64,000 bases of DNA from Aurantiochytrium sp. KH105 (taxonomy: Eukaryota > Sar > Bigyra > Thraustochytrida > Thraustochytriidae), in the NCBI GenBank assembly GCA_003116975.1, contig BGKB01000026.1, positions 682,001 to 746,000 of the forward strand, given 5' to 3'. The notes beneath the pieces were generated by a model. It saw only the letters and a list, made by a program, of their open reading frames with translations, was not told where the DNA came from and did not search any database. The position numbers and the translations under genes were made by a program. Numbering within the stretch: position 1 is the stretch's first letter; each line of letters opens with the position of its first letter. Shown piece by piece: positions 1 through 9,988 of the stretch.

Positions 1-1320
1 ACCCGGGCCAACGGAGGCTTCTCGCCTCGGCTGGAACCGGACCTCGAGCCCGAGTCTGCAGCGCTCGATAGTCTCAAGCCAGACATCGTACTCATTCCCG
101 GTGGACCTGGATGGAAACCTTTTCTCGAGGACAAACCATATGTAGAATGGCTTCTGCGTACCATGGACGAGGCCAAGCTCGTCATGTCCGTGTGCACGGG
201 CGCTGGTATCCTCGCAACGCTTGGCCTCCTGGATGGCTATACAGCGACGACTAACAAGTGGGCCTACAATGGCATGAAGGCCTCATTTCCTAAAGTGGAC
301 TGGAAGGCACAGGCCCGTTGGACCTGTGTGACCGATGCGCCAGAGCGTGCCATCTTCACCAGCAGCGGCGTTAGCGCTGGTACGGACATGGCTATCTGGG
401 TGATTGCGCGCGTGTTCTCGCGCGCCGCTGCTGATCGCGTCATTGAGTACGCCGAATACGTGCCTGTGAGCAAGGACGGGTCCGAAGACCCGTTTGTCAG
501 CAACATTGACGCCGGGGATTTCTTCAACAACGTCCCCATCAGCCCTGCGGCAGCTCAACGCGCTGAGCCACTCCGTGTCGGTCTTGTGCTCTATGACAAC
601 TTCGAGCTCTATGACGCTTTTGGACCATTGGAAATGTTTGCAGCAGCGAATCGCACGAGCAAGGACGGCGCAGTATACTCGCTCGTGTGCATCGCGGAAA
701 AAGCAGAGGTCAAGTCGTGGGGCGGGATTCGCTTCAAGGCTGACCACGTCGGCCTTGATGTCGCGCTTAAGGACAAAGTCGACCTCTTGCTCATGCCGGG
801 TGGCATTGGAACTATTCGAGAAATGTACAATCCTGTCATGCTCAAATTTGTTGCTGGGATGTGCGCAAGCGTCCCCCGCACCATGACCGTCTGCTCGGGA
901 AGTGCCATTTTGGCTCGAGCGGGTGTTCTCGACGGTTTGGACGTGACGACGAACAAGATTCAGTTTGATATTCTCTCACGATCGAGCAGCAAGGTGACCT
1001 GGAAGCGCTCTGCGCGATGGGTTAACGCGGACAACGGACGATTTCTCACCTCGTCGGGAGTCACGGCGGGCACAGATCTTGCACTTGCCGTGATTGAGGA
1101 GGATTGCGGCAAGGCACTCGCCGATGCCACGGCGCAGCGGGTCGAGTACACGCGCAACAGCGATGCCAACGATGATCCCTTTGCGGGGCTCGCAGCGCAG
1201 TCGACGATGAAAACGTTCTCATCTTCGATCAAAAAGGCCGGTCTTGATGTTTTGCTGCCCTCGCTCTTTTGGCTGGGTCTTGGGGACTATTTTGACGCGG
1301 CAATTATTGCTAGACTTTGA
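1..1320 (+). CDS. Tandem DJ-1/PfpI-family protein, 5' partial
   Basis: The reading frame is open from the first base of the window, so the true start lies upstream; the first ATG visible in frame is at 163 but falls inside the first domain. Two consecutive DJ-1/ThiJ/PfpI (class I glutamine amidotransferase-like) domains are visible. The first has IPGGPG followed by the nucleophile-elbow motif SVCTGAG, with its Cys codon at 193-195. The second has LMPGGIG followed by TVCSGSA, with its Cys codon at 892-894. Each is followed by a matching TTNK...W...R(W)..FTSSGV/LTSSGV tail, so the protein arose by internal duplication. Both putative catalytic cysteines are kept. Members of this superfamily act as glyoxalases, chaperones, hydratases or regulatory domains, and the substrate cannot be told from sequence. 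About 40 residues follow the second domain and end in a hydrophobic stretch. It converges on the enoyl-CoA hydratase gene with a 111 bp gap. Confidence 0.85.
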   Translation, partial: TRANGGFSPRLEPDLEPESAALDSLKPDIVLIPGGPGWKPFLEDKPYVEWLLRTMDEAKLVMSVCTGAGILATLGLLDGYTATTNKWAYNGMKASFPKVDWKAQARWTCVTDAPERAIFTSSGVSAGTDMAIWVIARVFSRAAADRVIEYAEYVPVSKDGSEDPFVSNIDAGDFFNNVPISPAAAQRAEPLRVGLVLYDNFELYDAFGPLEMFAAANRTSKDGAVYSLVCIAEKAEVKSWGGIRFKADHVGLDVALKDKVDLLLMPGGIGTIREMYNPVMLKFVAGMCASVPRTMTVCSGSAILARAGVLDGLDVTTNKIQFDILSRSSSKVTWKRSARWVNADNGRFLTSSGVTAGTDLALAVIEEDCGKALADATAQRVEYTRNSDANDDPFAGLAAQSTMKTFSSSIKKAGLDVLLPSLFWLGLGDYFDAAIIARL

Positions 1321-1431
1321 GCAACACAACCCCCAAGTCTTTTTTTTTTTTCAAGCAAGTTTTTCGATCCATCTTTGTTTTCCAATGATTCCTTTTCTTT
1401 GTTATGTTGCACACGACCCTCCAAAGCTTTT

Positions 1432-2322
1432 TTACTTGTGCTTGAAGGTGGGGTCGCGCTTTTCGACAAAAGCAGTCATGCCCTCGAGGCGATCTTCCGT
1501 GGAGAAGGTGCTGTGGAAGATGCGGCGCTCAAAGCGGCAGCCCTCCTCGAGCGACATTTCGTACGAGGCGTTGACGGCTTCCTTGGCCATCTGCACAATC
1601 GGCTTGGAGAAGCTGGAGATTTGGCGGGCCATCTTGAGAGCTTCGTCGACAAGATCCTCGACAGGGTAAATGCGCGCCACGAGACCCTTGGCCTCGGCCT
1701 CCTGCGCAGACATCATGTTGCCCGTGAGGACAAGCTCCATGGCCTTCGACTTGCCAACGGCGCGGATGAGACGTTGCGTGCCTCCGCAACCGGGGATGGT
1801 GCCGAGCTTGATCTCCGGCTGGCCGAACTTGGCCTTCTCACCGGCGAGAATGATGTCACAGAGCATCGCCAGCTCGCAGCCGCCGCCCAGCGCGAACCCG
1901 TTCACAGCAGCGATGGTGGGCGTCTGAATTTTGGACAAGTTCGCCCAGTTTGCAAACATGTTGGTCGTGTACGCATTAATGTATTCCTTGGACTGCATCT
2001 CCTTGATGTCAGCGCCCGCCGCAAAGGCTTTCTCGCTGCCAGTGATGACAATGGCGCCCACGTCCGCATCCAGGTCGAGCTTCTCCGTGGCGTCGTTCAG
2101 CTCGTTGATGAGCGGCGTGCAGAGTGCATTGAGAGCCTTGGGGCGATACAGTTCAATGAGCGCCACGCGGCCCTCCTTCTTTTCCACCTTGATGTTCTCG
2201 TACGAGCTAAAGTCCGTCGACAGCTGCCTCACGGTGCTGGAGAGGGCCACGCCAGGCGCCCTCGCGTCCTTCGCGAGGGCCTGCACAGGCCGCCGCGCCA
2301 AGCGTGCAGTGGCAGCGAGCAT
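1432..2322 (-). CDS. Enoyl-CoA hydratase, probably mitochondrial (ECHS1-like)
   Basis: A 296-residue crotonase-fold enzyme expected to hydrate trans-2-enoyl-CoA to 3-hydroxyacyl-CoA in mitochondrial beta-oxidation. The family signature is clear: [12 protein letters not shown] and [12 protein letters not shown] form the oxyanion hole and CoA site. The two catalytic glutamates fall at about residue 150 (GGGCE) and residue 170 (GQPEIKLG), equivalent to the pair in ECHS1. Length and C-terminus ([10 protein letters not shown]) match the family. The first 35 residues are rich in Arg and Ala, poor in acids and contain an RQLS-like processing context, so mitochondrial import is inferred. The ATG at 2322 was chosen because it begins this presequence; the open frame continues upstream only through Arg/Ser-rich sequence without another ATG. 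Confidence 0.95.
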   Translation of the reverse strand: MLAATARLARRPVQALAKDARAPGVALSSTVRQLSTDFSSYENIKVEKKEGRVALIELYRPKALNALCTPLINELNDATEKLDLDADVGAIVITGSEKAFAAGADIKEMQSKEYINAYTTNMFANWANLSKIQTPTIAAVNGFALGGGCELAMLCDIILAGEKAKFGQPEIKLGTIPGCGGTQRLIRAVGKSKAMELVLTGNMMSAQEAEAKGLVARIYPVEDLVDEALKMARQISSFSKPIVQMAKEAVNASYEMSLEEGCRFERRIFHSTFSTEDRLEGMTAFVEKRDPTFKHK

Positions 2323-4148
2323 TGTATCTTTTCTTCTTTGTCTGCTGCTTCTTCTCCTCCTCCGAGATCTCTGCGCAGAGCAGCTGACTTCTTCACGCGC
2401 GAAAGGTGAACGCGGGGTCGAGCGGGCAGGCGGGCAGCTCACCAGCGCGTGCGGCGGGGTCCTGCGCGGATCGAGATGTGTCCAATGCAAGTTTGCTCCG
2501 TATGAAGGAAATCTGTCGAGTGCAACTCTTGTGCCACGCCTCACTTGATCGGACGTTGTGGTGACTGCACCGGACCACGTACAAATTTCGCATGCCGATG
2601 GGTAAATTTATGGAGATCGATGGCCGGTGTCCGGTGATATAGGACGCATCGTGAGAAGGATTTTGCATTCACAGTCACAGTCAGTCGGTCAGTGTCGAGA
2701 ACGTAAGACCAACCGGCCATCAGATGTGAAGCTGTATTGGCAGGAGCCAATCGACGATGTTGTAGCAACGCTGATAGCCCTCGAGATCCATTTGACGTGG
2801 TCAAAGCTCGTTTTAACGCAGTATATTATTCGTGTGGAACGAGTGGATTTACAGAGATGGAGAACGTGCGGGATCTTGACAGCCGCTAGTGAGATCAAGG
2901 TATATCTCTCCCTGAAAGAGAGTAGCAGCAGAAAGAAGATGAAAAATAGTCAAACTCGACTTCACTGGGGAAAGGAAAGTGCACGCCTTAGTATCGAGTA
3001 CGAATACTTTATTGCTCTCGCCTTTCGAATATGCAGTTTTTCGTCTGAGATCTCCCTCACCCAGGTGTCTCGCTGATCAACGTACCTGCTGTTACGTCCA
3101 GCGCCCAATGCTTAGCATTAGTAGGTGAGTGTTCACCTGCCCAAGCAGTGGCCTCCGTTATACGTTTTCTGCACGGACAATAGCAAGCTCAAGGCTGATA
3201 AATAAACCAGTGCTGCCGGGAAAAGCAAAATCAAAAAAGAAACCGACAATCCAGAGAGAAGCAGTCATGCTTTACTGGCAATAACGCAAACGCTCTGCAT
3301 TGACAAGCGAGGTTGTAGGTCACTCAAGGTAGGCGGAGGAAACTGACTCTGGGACGAAGTAGCACGGCCCTATACAAGGCGATCAGAAACATAGCTGTGG
3401 GTAACTGAGGGAAGGTGTTGTCGGGAATGGGGCCAATCGATTGGCCCGAAAGGGGTCTGTTGCACGGGATATCCGGCCAGGCTGCAGTCGTCACGACGGA
3501 AATCGACGGAAGAACGAGACAAGCTTGTGCTTCGCGATGTATTCGCGACTTGGGACTGGACTGTCTGCTCATATGTGGACCCAGAGGAAGGACAATGACG
3601 CATGGCGTGTCAGGTGACAAACGACCCGACCCGGCCAACCGTCCGCGCTTCTCCTCGCGATTTTATTGAATTCTAAAGAAAGAAAGCAAAGGAAAAAGTA
3701 ACGTGGGAGGCATTAAACGTTTAACGAGAAGAAACTCTCGCGGGTCGATTTGTCCGGTAAAGAGAGCTACGTCCCAAAATGGACCTCGCGCAATTTTCCT
3801 TGCTTGGCGACTTCTGGGTGCGTGGACGTGTCCTTTGCCTTGTCGAAGTCTCTTGGAGCTCTCCGCGTTTCGCATTGCAGAGATTAAATGTGCATGTGAT
3901 TGCGCGCGACGCGAGCACAACGTGTGTTTGTTTGAGCGCGTGTGAAAGCCAGACTGCTTGTCAACCTTGCGCGTTCGCGAACGCCACCGCAGCTAGCAAG
4001 TAAGGCTGTCTTCTGCGCGGGGCACAAGCGAGAAGCAGCGCGTCAAAAACATTTGCGGGAGCAGATCAAGCAACTTGCGTGCTCGCTCAACGTGTCGTAT
4101 AGAGCAAGGTCAAGGCTCTTCATCAAGTCTTGCACGTTCGTTTGACAC
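2323..4148. other. Intergenic spacer, 1.8 kb
   Basis: This is the shared 5' region of the divergent enoyl-CoA hydratase and WD40-like genes. Only short, non-conserved open frames occur. It is less GC-rich than the flanking genes between about 2600 and 3300. No gene, RNA or mobile element was recognised. Confidence 0.6.
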
Positions 4149-6281
4149 ATGAACGTCCATGCTCCTCCAGGTCTGGACGGAGAGCGTCTGGACAATGCGG
4201 AGCTTTTGCTATCGACAGCACGCAATCGAGCAAAACGAACAAGATCCGCGATCAGCGAGGCAGGGGACAATTGCGAGACCAGCTTGCGACGCCAATCTTC
4301 CTTTGAGGAATTACATTTGGCTTCCTTTGACTCGTGTCACGTTGATGTGGCATGCGCTGATGGTGACTTTGAGGACGAAGACACTCGTTTGGCCTTTCAG
4401 CAACTAGGTCAGCATGAAGACCAGCATTTCGAGAAAGACGAGCACGGGGAGATCGAGCTCGCACATCTCGACTTTGAGGACATTTTCGACGCAAGGCGTC
4501 CGGCCGAAGGAGCTATCTCTCGAGCCCCTCTGGAAACAGATGGGAATCTTGCACAACAGAAAACGAACATCAGCGAAGGCAAAATACGTTCACGACTGCC
4601 CAAACGCGTGTCTCCCACGCCCCGCTTCTGTCGTGCTGACGATGTTGACGCGCACACGCATAACTGCACCGGGAAACTCAAGCAGAATTCCACGGGTGAC
4701 GAAAATGATACACATTTTGCCCCATATCAGTATCAAGGCTCGCAGTCACATCGAGCCTGCAACCAAGCACGAAAAATCGTCAGTAGAGAAAACGAGAGAC
4801 TTGACGGTTGCGAAAGCCATCTTCATCCCAATGCAGAGAACCGTAGCAGCAGTAGCAGTAGCAGCAGTGGCAGCGGCGGAAGTCGGAGCAGCCCTGCCAA
4901 GAGACTCCCACTTCGGACGCAGCTGAGTGCGCGCGACATCCTTGGCGACGACATGCATGGAGATGATGAGAAGAATGACTTTCTCTTGCAACCGGAGGTA
5001 ATCGTGCCGCTTGCAAGATGCGCGTTCGGAAAATCGAGGTCTTTGACCAAGCCGCTTCTAGCAGAGAAAGGGCGTTTGGTCGTCACCGGCACGGATCAGC
5101 TTCTTACAAGGGAGGCGCTCGCGACCAAGAAAAAGGATGGTGCCCTCTTGATTTCGCGTCTGAGCAGAGATGCGCTTGCGCGAACGTCTTCGGGTGTCTC
5201 ATGGGCAAGCTCGCAGACGGGAAGCGCGGGTGCAACGCATGGAACGTGGCACCAAGGCAACGCCACGCGACGCTCAATAGATCTCTCCTCATCGTCTTCA
5301 TCAGCTGGCTCGGCATCCCTGGCATCGTCAACGTCAATGCCGTCCTCGGCGGCATCATCAACATCGTCCATTCCGATTCGGCAAACACAAGGACACAAGG
5401 TGATCCCTTTGGGAGAGGCTTGCGTGCGAGACTTGGTGTGGCTGCAACCCGGACGACAAGCTCTTGTGGGCACAGACACTAGTTTTGGGCTACTTCGCAT
5501 CGATAGCGACGACCAAGACTCACTAGAAGGCGCAGTCTTTGAGCCATGTGAACAGGCCGGTCGCGTCAAGTCGAGCACGCTTCGGCAAATGGCATGTTCA
5601 TCATCAGACAATCTGAATAGCAACGAGACTCGGATCGTTTCAGGTGGCTTTGACCGGCGTGTGCAAGTCTGGCGGCCTGAACGCGTCCTCTTTGATCGTA
5701 TCGCCCCACCTGAATCTGAGTGTAGCACGCATGGCATTGTTGGCAGTGTGCAATGGCATCCAAGCTCCCTGGACCTCGTAAGCTGGACACTTGACTCGGG
5801 CACCTTTGAAATGTATGACCTTCGCGCTGGCGAGTCTGTGCGCTGCCTTCAAGACTGCAATGCGCACGCACCAGCGGGCAGCATGCCTCTCTTTACACAT
5901 GCTTTTATGGGTGATACCACCGTGATACTGGGGTTTGGAAATGGGTCAACAAAAGTCATCGATGTGCGAAAGTTGCAAATCTTGGGAGGCTGGCGAGACG
6001 AAGCGGTCTCGATCATTGGGGACGTGGTGATGTCTCCGCAGGCGACCAAGAGCGTTGTGACGGGCATTGGTGGTGCCTCTGTGTATGCCACGCGGGCTGC
6101 TCGACGCAATAGCTACACGGCGTGTCCTATAGGCGCCCTCGCCTTTCCCATCCCACTCTATTCTCCAGGAGGATTACGTCTGCCTGCCTACGCATGCAAA
6201 ACTGCCGCAACTTTCCAGGACGAGTCCGTCTGCGTGGTCGTTGACAGCGGCGGCCACCTGGCGCGGTACCATCTCGACTAA
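4149..6281 (+). CDS. Serine-rich WD40-repeat-like protein, function unknown
   Basis: A 710-residue protein with an in-frame TGA at 4143 just upstream of its ATG, which makes the start secure. The N-terminal 400 residues are polar and low in complexity, with an acidic stretch near residues 60-120 and poly-serine tracts near 233-248 and 370-400. The C-terminal 300 residues look like degenerate WD40 blades: FDRRVQVWRPERV, a blade ending FEMYDLRAG, and GNGSTKVIDVRKL, each with the beta-strand plus W/D ending typical of the fold. No enzymatic motif is seen, so a scaffold or adaptor role is inferred from the fold. AATAAA at 6431 is a plausible polyadenylation signal. It converges on the GTPase gene with a 240 bp gap. 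Confidence 0.75.
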   Translation: MNVHAPPGLDGERLDNAELLLSTARNRAKRTRSAISEAGDNCETSLRRQSSFEELHLASFDSCHVDVACADGDFEDEDTRLAFQQLGQHEDQHFEKDEHGEIELAHLDFEDIFDARRPAEGAISRAPLETDGNLAQQKTNISEGKIRSRLPKRVSPTPRFCRADDVDAHTHNCTGKLKQNSTGDENDTHFAPYQYQGSQSHRACNQARKIVSRENERLDGCESHLHPNAENRSSSSSSSSGSGGSRSSPAKRLPLRTQLSARDILGDDMHGDDEKNDFLLQPEVIVPLARCAFGKSRSLTKPLLAEKGRLVVTGTDQLLTREALATKKKDGALLISRLSRDALARTSSGVSWASSQTGSAGATHGTWHQGNATRRSIDLSSSSSSAGSASLASSTSMPSSAASSTSSIPIRQTQGHKVIPLGEACVRDLVWLQPGRQALVGTDTSFGLLRIDSDDQDSLEGAVFEPCEQAGRVKSSTLRQMACSSSDNLNSNETRIVSGGFDRRVQVWRPERVLFDRIAPPESECSTHGIVGSVQWHPSSLDLVSWTLDSGTFEMYDLRAGESVRCLQDCNAHAPAGSMPLFTHAFMGDTTVILGFGNGSTKVIDVRKLQILGGWRDEAVSIIGDVVMSPQATKSVVTGIGGASVYATRAARRNSYTACPIGALAFPIPLYSPGGLRLPAYACKTAATFQDESVCVVVDSGGHLARYHLD

Positions 6282-6430
6282 ATAGGATTTTTTTTGGCGG
6301 AAAATACGAGCGCAAAATCTGTCGACGCTCGAAACAATCCCTTCTGCGAGAGTAAAGTAGGGGCGTAGGCCTAGGCGGAGAAGAAAGAAACTCACAAATT
6401 CATGTTCATGTGTGGGATAGTAAAGTAGAG

Positions 6431-6436
6431 AATAAA
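6431..6436 (+). promoter_or_regulatory. Candidate polyadenylation signal AATAAA
   Basis: The hexamer lies 150 bp after the stop codon of the WD40-like gene, in the short convergent spacer. Its use is inferred from position only. Confidence 0.35.
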
Positions 6437-6521
6437 ACCTTGTGGTTTGTTTGCATGCTGGTGTGGTGTTTAATGGATGCGTAAAAGAGAGGGGGGAGGC
6501 GAGGGAAGGAGGGTAAAACAT

Positions 6522-9500
6522 TTAGTTGTCCTCATCGTCGCTATCTTCACCACGCAAGTAACTGATGAACTCGTCATCATCGTCGTCACCAGCGTCACCA
6601 GAGGCCGGGGCTTGAGCGTCCCCCGAAGCCGCTTGCCCCTGCCGCGCTTGGCCGGTTGACGGGGCGGAGGGGCTCGGGGCGACCTCGGCCTCCTCGGCTT
6701 GGTCGGAAGCCCCATCGCGGGTCTCACCGTCAGCGGCGCGCTCAAGCATTTGCAACAAGGCCTGCAGCGGGTTCATGGGCGCAGGCATACTGCCGAGTTC
6801 CTCACGAAGCTCCTCGAGATCGCGAATCTCGCCCGTGTCGGAAAACAACTGACCCGTAACGAGTCGTGCAAACTCGGGAATGAGACCCGCGCCGCGAGAG
6901 CCGTCCATGTGGTACCAGACGTCCGGGACGCCCGTCTCGGGGATAGGGCTGGCGCCAATGACCGTGATGCGACGACCGTCAGGTCCCATGAAGACCGCAC
7001 CGGGGGGCTGTCCGCACAAACTGCGCACCGTGGCCTCGGTGACGTCAAACGTAGCCATGGTGGTTTGGAAACCTGTGCCACGAGGGAACTCAAAGGTGGG
7101 CTCAAGGTTGATGCGGCGGCGCTCGTCCTCAGATGGGGGCGTAAACATATTGCGCGGCGGCTCAATCTGCTCGAGCGAACGCTTCTCGCCGGTGCGCTCG
7201 AACTGGTTGATGTCATTGTGAAGAAAGGTCCACACGCTGGCGCCAGGATTCTGGCCATTGTGGAGCCAGAAACGAGCTCGCTCCGATTGGTGCGTGCTCA
7301 CGCCCACAGTCGTAAAGACGGCGCCCGAGGATTTATGCTTGATGACGTCACCATGATGAAGCGGATGGCCATCAAGTCTAAAGTTGAAGCGGTCGAGCAT
7401 TTCGTCGCGAATATCAAAGGTAGCGTACTCGCGGTAGCGAACACCCGTGACGTACTTGAAGTCTTCCTGGATGTTTGTCGTAACATAGTCGAGCTCGTCA
7501 TTTTCGATGCCATCATCGGAATGGCATTCCCAATCCTCGTGTGCAGCTTCCTCGACGGTGCCCGAGTCAAAGACTTCAAGCGCGGGGAGGGCCTGGTCTG
7601 GGAAGAGACCAGCGCCGACGGAGCCTCCGTCACTAAGCACTCGAAACCAGAGCTTGATGTTGCCCTCCTCCTCAATACCAACGCCGATGCAAATGGCCTC
7701 AATCGATGTATTGGGCAGACGGACAATCTGACCAGGCTCAATACCGCCCACGGCCTTGCAGATTGCGGGACGGACATCGAACTTGGCCCAGTGCCCGTAA
7801 CGCTGGCCCTTGGGGAAGGAAAAGGTGCAGCGCAGGTCCCGATGCGTTACGCGTTGAGGAGTCGAATCAAGAGGGGCAAAAACAATGCCGTCGAGGTCGT
7901 CCGGGTCAGCATACTCGATGCCGGCCTCGGAAGTCTTTTCGAATTTGAGCTCGTGCACCTCGTCGGCACCAATGCGGTACGTATTCGTGTAACCCGAGCC
8001 GAACCAGTAGACACGCGCCCAGCCCGGGTGCGCGGGCGCCTCGTAGGTACGCGGGTGGCCCGCATAGCCAGCAGGAGGATCGAGCACGCCGTGCGCCTCA
8101 CCATCGAGGTCACGCCAGTTGATAATCATACCTGGGGCGAGAAAGTCTTGGGGACGACTGTCGTCACCGTAGGCCCAGCCCGTAGTATTGCGCGTCACAA
8201 TGGCACCTTCCCAGAGGAGGTCTGCAGTCACGCGTTGGCTACGGAGGACCGTCTCACGGTATTCATCATACAGCTGCATCTGCTCGACCTTGAAGCCACA
8301 GACGCGCATAACCTCCTTGTCCTCCATGGAAAGGAGCTCCGTTGAGGTGAGACCAGATCCAAGAATCGCTTCCGTGGGAAGTCCAAGAGCCTCGAAGTCG
8401 CGAACAAGAACGTGCTCCGGGTTCTCGGTGCTTACCACGTCCGCGGCGCTACGCAGCGTGTTGATTTCCTGGGAGGACCATCCAAGCAGGTCACGAAGCG
8501 TGCGGTTTCGCAGGCGGCCAAGAGCCTCGACGGTGAAAATGTCGTTTTCGATGAGACGTGGCAGCCGCTCAACGAGATCGAGCTCGCGCAGGTGTTGCGC
8601 GAGTTCGAGGGCGTCGGCCGGGACGCTGGCACCGAGCATGGCCGCCTGGACGTCGGGAAGCACCTTGCGACAGTCGAGAGGGAGGTTTTGCGATGCGATT
8701 TCGGCGAAGCGACGGAGCTCAGCACTCAAAAGCTTGGACTCCTCGCCCTCTGCAGCGTCCGAGTCGACAAAGAAGCAGGGCAGGCGCTTATCAACGGAAC
8801 GCAGCTCCATGATGAAGGGGAACCTTCGCGCAAGCTCGTCGTTCCAGCGGCGAGACATGAACTCTTCATCCTTGTCCTTGCGACGACGCACCGACGCGAC
8901 GTCCATGAACCAGTGCGAGAAGACGATGCAGGCATGCGCCCAAAACTGCTTGCCATAGCTCTTCTCGAGCGTTGTGAGCATCTGGGTGAGTGGGCCCTTG
9001 AGACGAGTGTCCTGCGCGTTGAGTACAATCGCAAAGGTGTGGACCCAGCCGAGTTGGGCGAGCTTGGCCAACATTTCTGCAGCGTGTTCTGCGTCACGGC
9101 CTTCCGAGTCCAAGAGGCCGGGCGTATCCACAAGGACGATCTCTTGGTCCTCGTCCTTACCGAGCCAATGCGTGAGGTACATGTCGGTGACGACGGTGAC
9201 GCTCTCCGGCGTGTCGTCGACGCGAAAGACGGAGTTCTCGCGATCAAGTCCAGCAAGTTTGGACGCCAGAAGCGACTTGCCAACGCCCGTTTCGCCAATC
9301 ACGGCGGTCACGGGCCGTTCCCTGAGTCCGCGCAGACTGCGAATGCTTTGCATCCACCCGACGGCCTCGAAAACATTGGGGCTTTCGAAATTGTAGACGG
9401 TGACGCGACCATCTTGCGCCTCGGCGCTCAGCTGCCACTTGCCTTCGCGCTTTTCCTGTGCGTCGGGGCTGAGACGTGCGTCGACAATGTCCTCTACCTT

Positions 9501-9767
9501 GCAGAGAGTTTCGACCTTGGCGGACTGCCGCTTCGACCGGAACGAGGAAAAGCGCTTCGACGCAAAGCGCACCAGGACGAGCCCGGTCTGATCCACACGG
9601 AGGACGCCTTCCGCTGCGCGCCCGTTGCTCAGACGCGAGGCGCCGATGCGGCCTCCAGAAAACATGGACACGCGTCTCTTGTCGTCATTTCCAAGGAACT
9701 TGACCACGCGTTCGTTCGTCTGCATCCTCGTCAGCACCTCCTCCGAGTTCTCTAGGATGGATGCCAT
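6522..9767 (-). CDS. Multidomain AIG1/GIMAP-like GTPase with MIB/HERC2-like domain and three novel repeats
   Basis: A 1081-residue protein. Residues ~50-145 resemble a PH-like fold ending W(M)QSIRSL. Residues ~150-370 are a P-loop GTPase: G1 GETGVGKS at 158-165 and G3 DTPG at 214-217, followed by AIG1/septin-like sequence. Where a TKxD G4 motif is expected only VFSHWFMD is seen, so base specificity is uncertain. Residues ~384-510 hold two helical SAM-like segments. Residues ~513-605 resemble an MIB/HERC2 domain (WARVYWFGSGYTNTYRIG). Three copies of an unrecognised module of about 90 residues follow, near 650-735, 765-865 and 890-985, each with a TFDV/TFDI/KFDV core and a GAG/GAS...F ending. 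The acidic C-terminus ends DDEFISYL...DDEDN. The family suggests a membrane- or ubiquitin-linked signalling GTPase, but this is inference. The ATG at 9767 is the first in frame. Confidence 0.85.
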   Translation of the reverse strand: MASILENSEEVLTRMQTNERVVKFLGNDDKRRVSMFSGGRIGASRLSNGRAAEGVLRVDQTGLVLVRFASKRFSSFRSKRQSAKVETLCKVEDIVDARLSPDAQEKREGKWQLSAEAQDGRVTVYNFESPNVFEAVGWMQSIRSLRGLRERPVTAVIGETGVGKSLLASKLAGLDRENSVFRVDDTPESVTVVTDMYLTHWLGKDEDQEIVLVDTPGLLDSEGRDAEHAAEMLAKLAQLGWVHTFAIVLNAQDTRLKGPLTQMLTTLEKSYGKQFWAHACIVFSHWFMDVASVRRRKDKDEEFMSRRWNDELARRFPFIMELRSVDKRLPCFFVDSDAAEGEESKLLSAELRRFAEIASQNLPLDCRKVLPDVQAAMLGASVPADALELAQHLRELDLVERLPRLIENDIFTVEALGRLRNRTLRDLLGWSSQEINTLRSAADVVSTENPEHVLVRDFEALGLPTEAILGSGLTSTELLSMEDKEVMRVCGFKVEQMQLYDEYRETVLRSQRVTADLLWEGAIVTRNTTGWAYGDDSRPQDFLAPGMIINWRDLDGEAHGVLDPPAGYAGHPRTYEAPAHPGWARVYWFGSGYTNTYRIGADEVHELKFEKTSEAGIEYADPDDLDGIVFAPLDSTPQRVTHRDLRCTFSFPKGQRYGHWAKFDVRPAICKAVGGIEPGQIVRLPNTSIEAICIGVGIEEEGNIKLWFRVLSDGGSVGAGLFPDQALPALEVFDSGTVEEAAHEDWECHSDDGIENDELDYVTTNIQEDFKYVTGVRYREYATFDIRDEMLDRFNFRLDGHPLHHGDVIKHKSSGAVFTTVGVSTHQSERARFWLHNGQNPGASVWTFLHNDINQFERTGEKRSLEQIEPPRNMFTPPSEDERRRINLEPTFEFPRGTGFQTTMATFDVTEATVRSLCGQPPGAVFMGPDGRRITVIGASPIPETGVPDVWYHMDGSRGAGLIPEFARLVTGQLFSDTGEIRDLEELREELGSMPAPMNPLQALLQMLERAADGETRDGASDQAEEAEVAPSPSAPSTGQARQGQAASGDAQAPASGDAGDDDDDEFISYLRGEDSDDEDN

Positions 9768-9944
9768 CTTGCTCGTCTCTTGCCCGTCTTCGTGCCTGTT
9801 TTGCTTTTTCTAAAGTTCAAACCCTTATACCTCCTGTCGCGACGCGATGAGACACGGCGCGGCGCAGCTCTAAGCCAAGCGAACCGAAGCGCGAGGGGGC
9901 GACGCCGGCTGCGCGGCTTTCCCGCTCGCTGCGTGCCTTCGGTC

Positions 9945-9946
9945 CG

Positions 9947-9977
<31 letters not shown>

Positions 9978-9988
9978 CTGCCTGCCTC
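9945..9988. repeat. (GTGC)n then (CCTG)n simple repeat
   Basis: A tetranucleotide run GTGC repeated about eight times passes into CCTG repeats; it lies upstream of the GTPase gene start. Confidence 0.9.

Noticed and set aside
6699-9755. Two long plus-strand frames (6699-8345 and 8412-9755)
   Set aside because: They lie opposite the GTPase gene and show no domain or plausible protein composition; long antisense frames are expected in GC-rich coding DNA.
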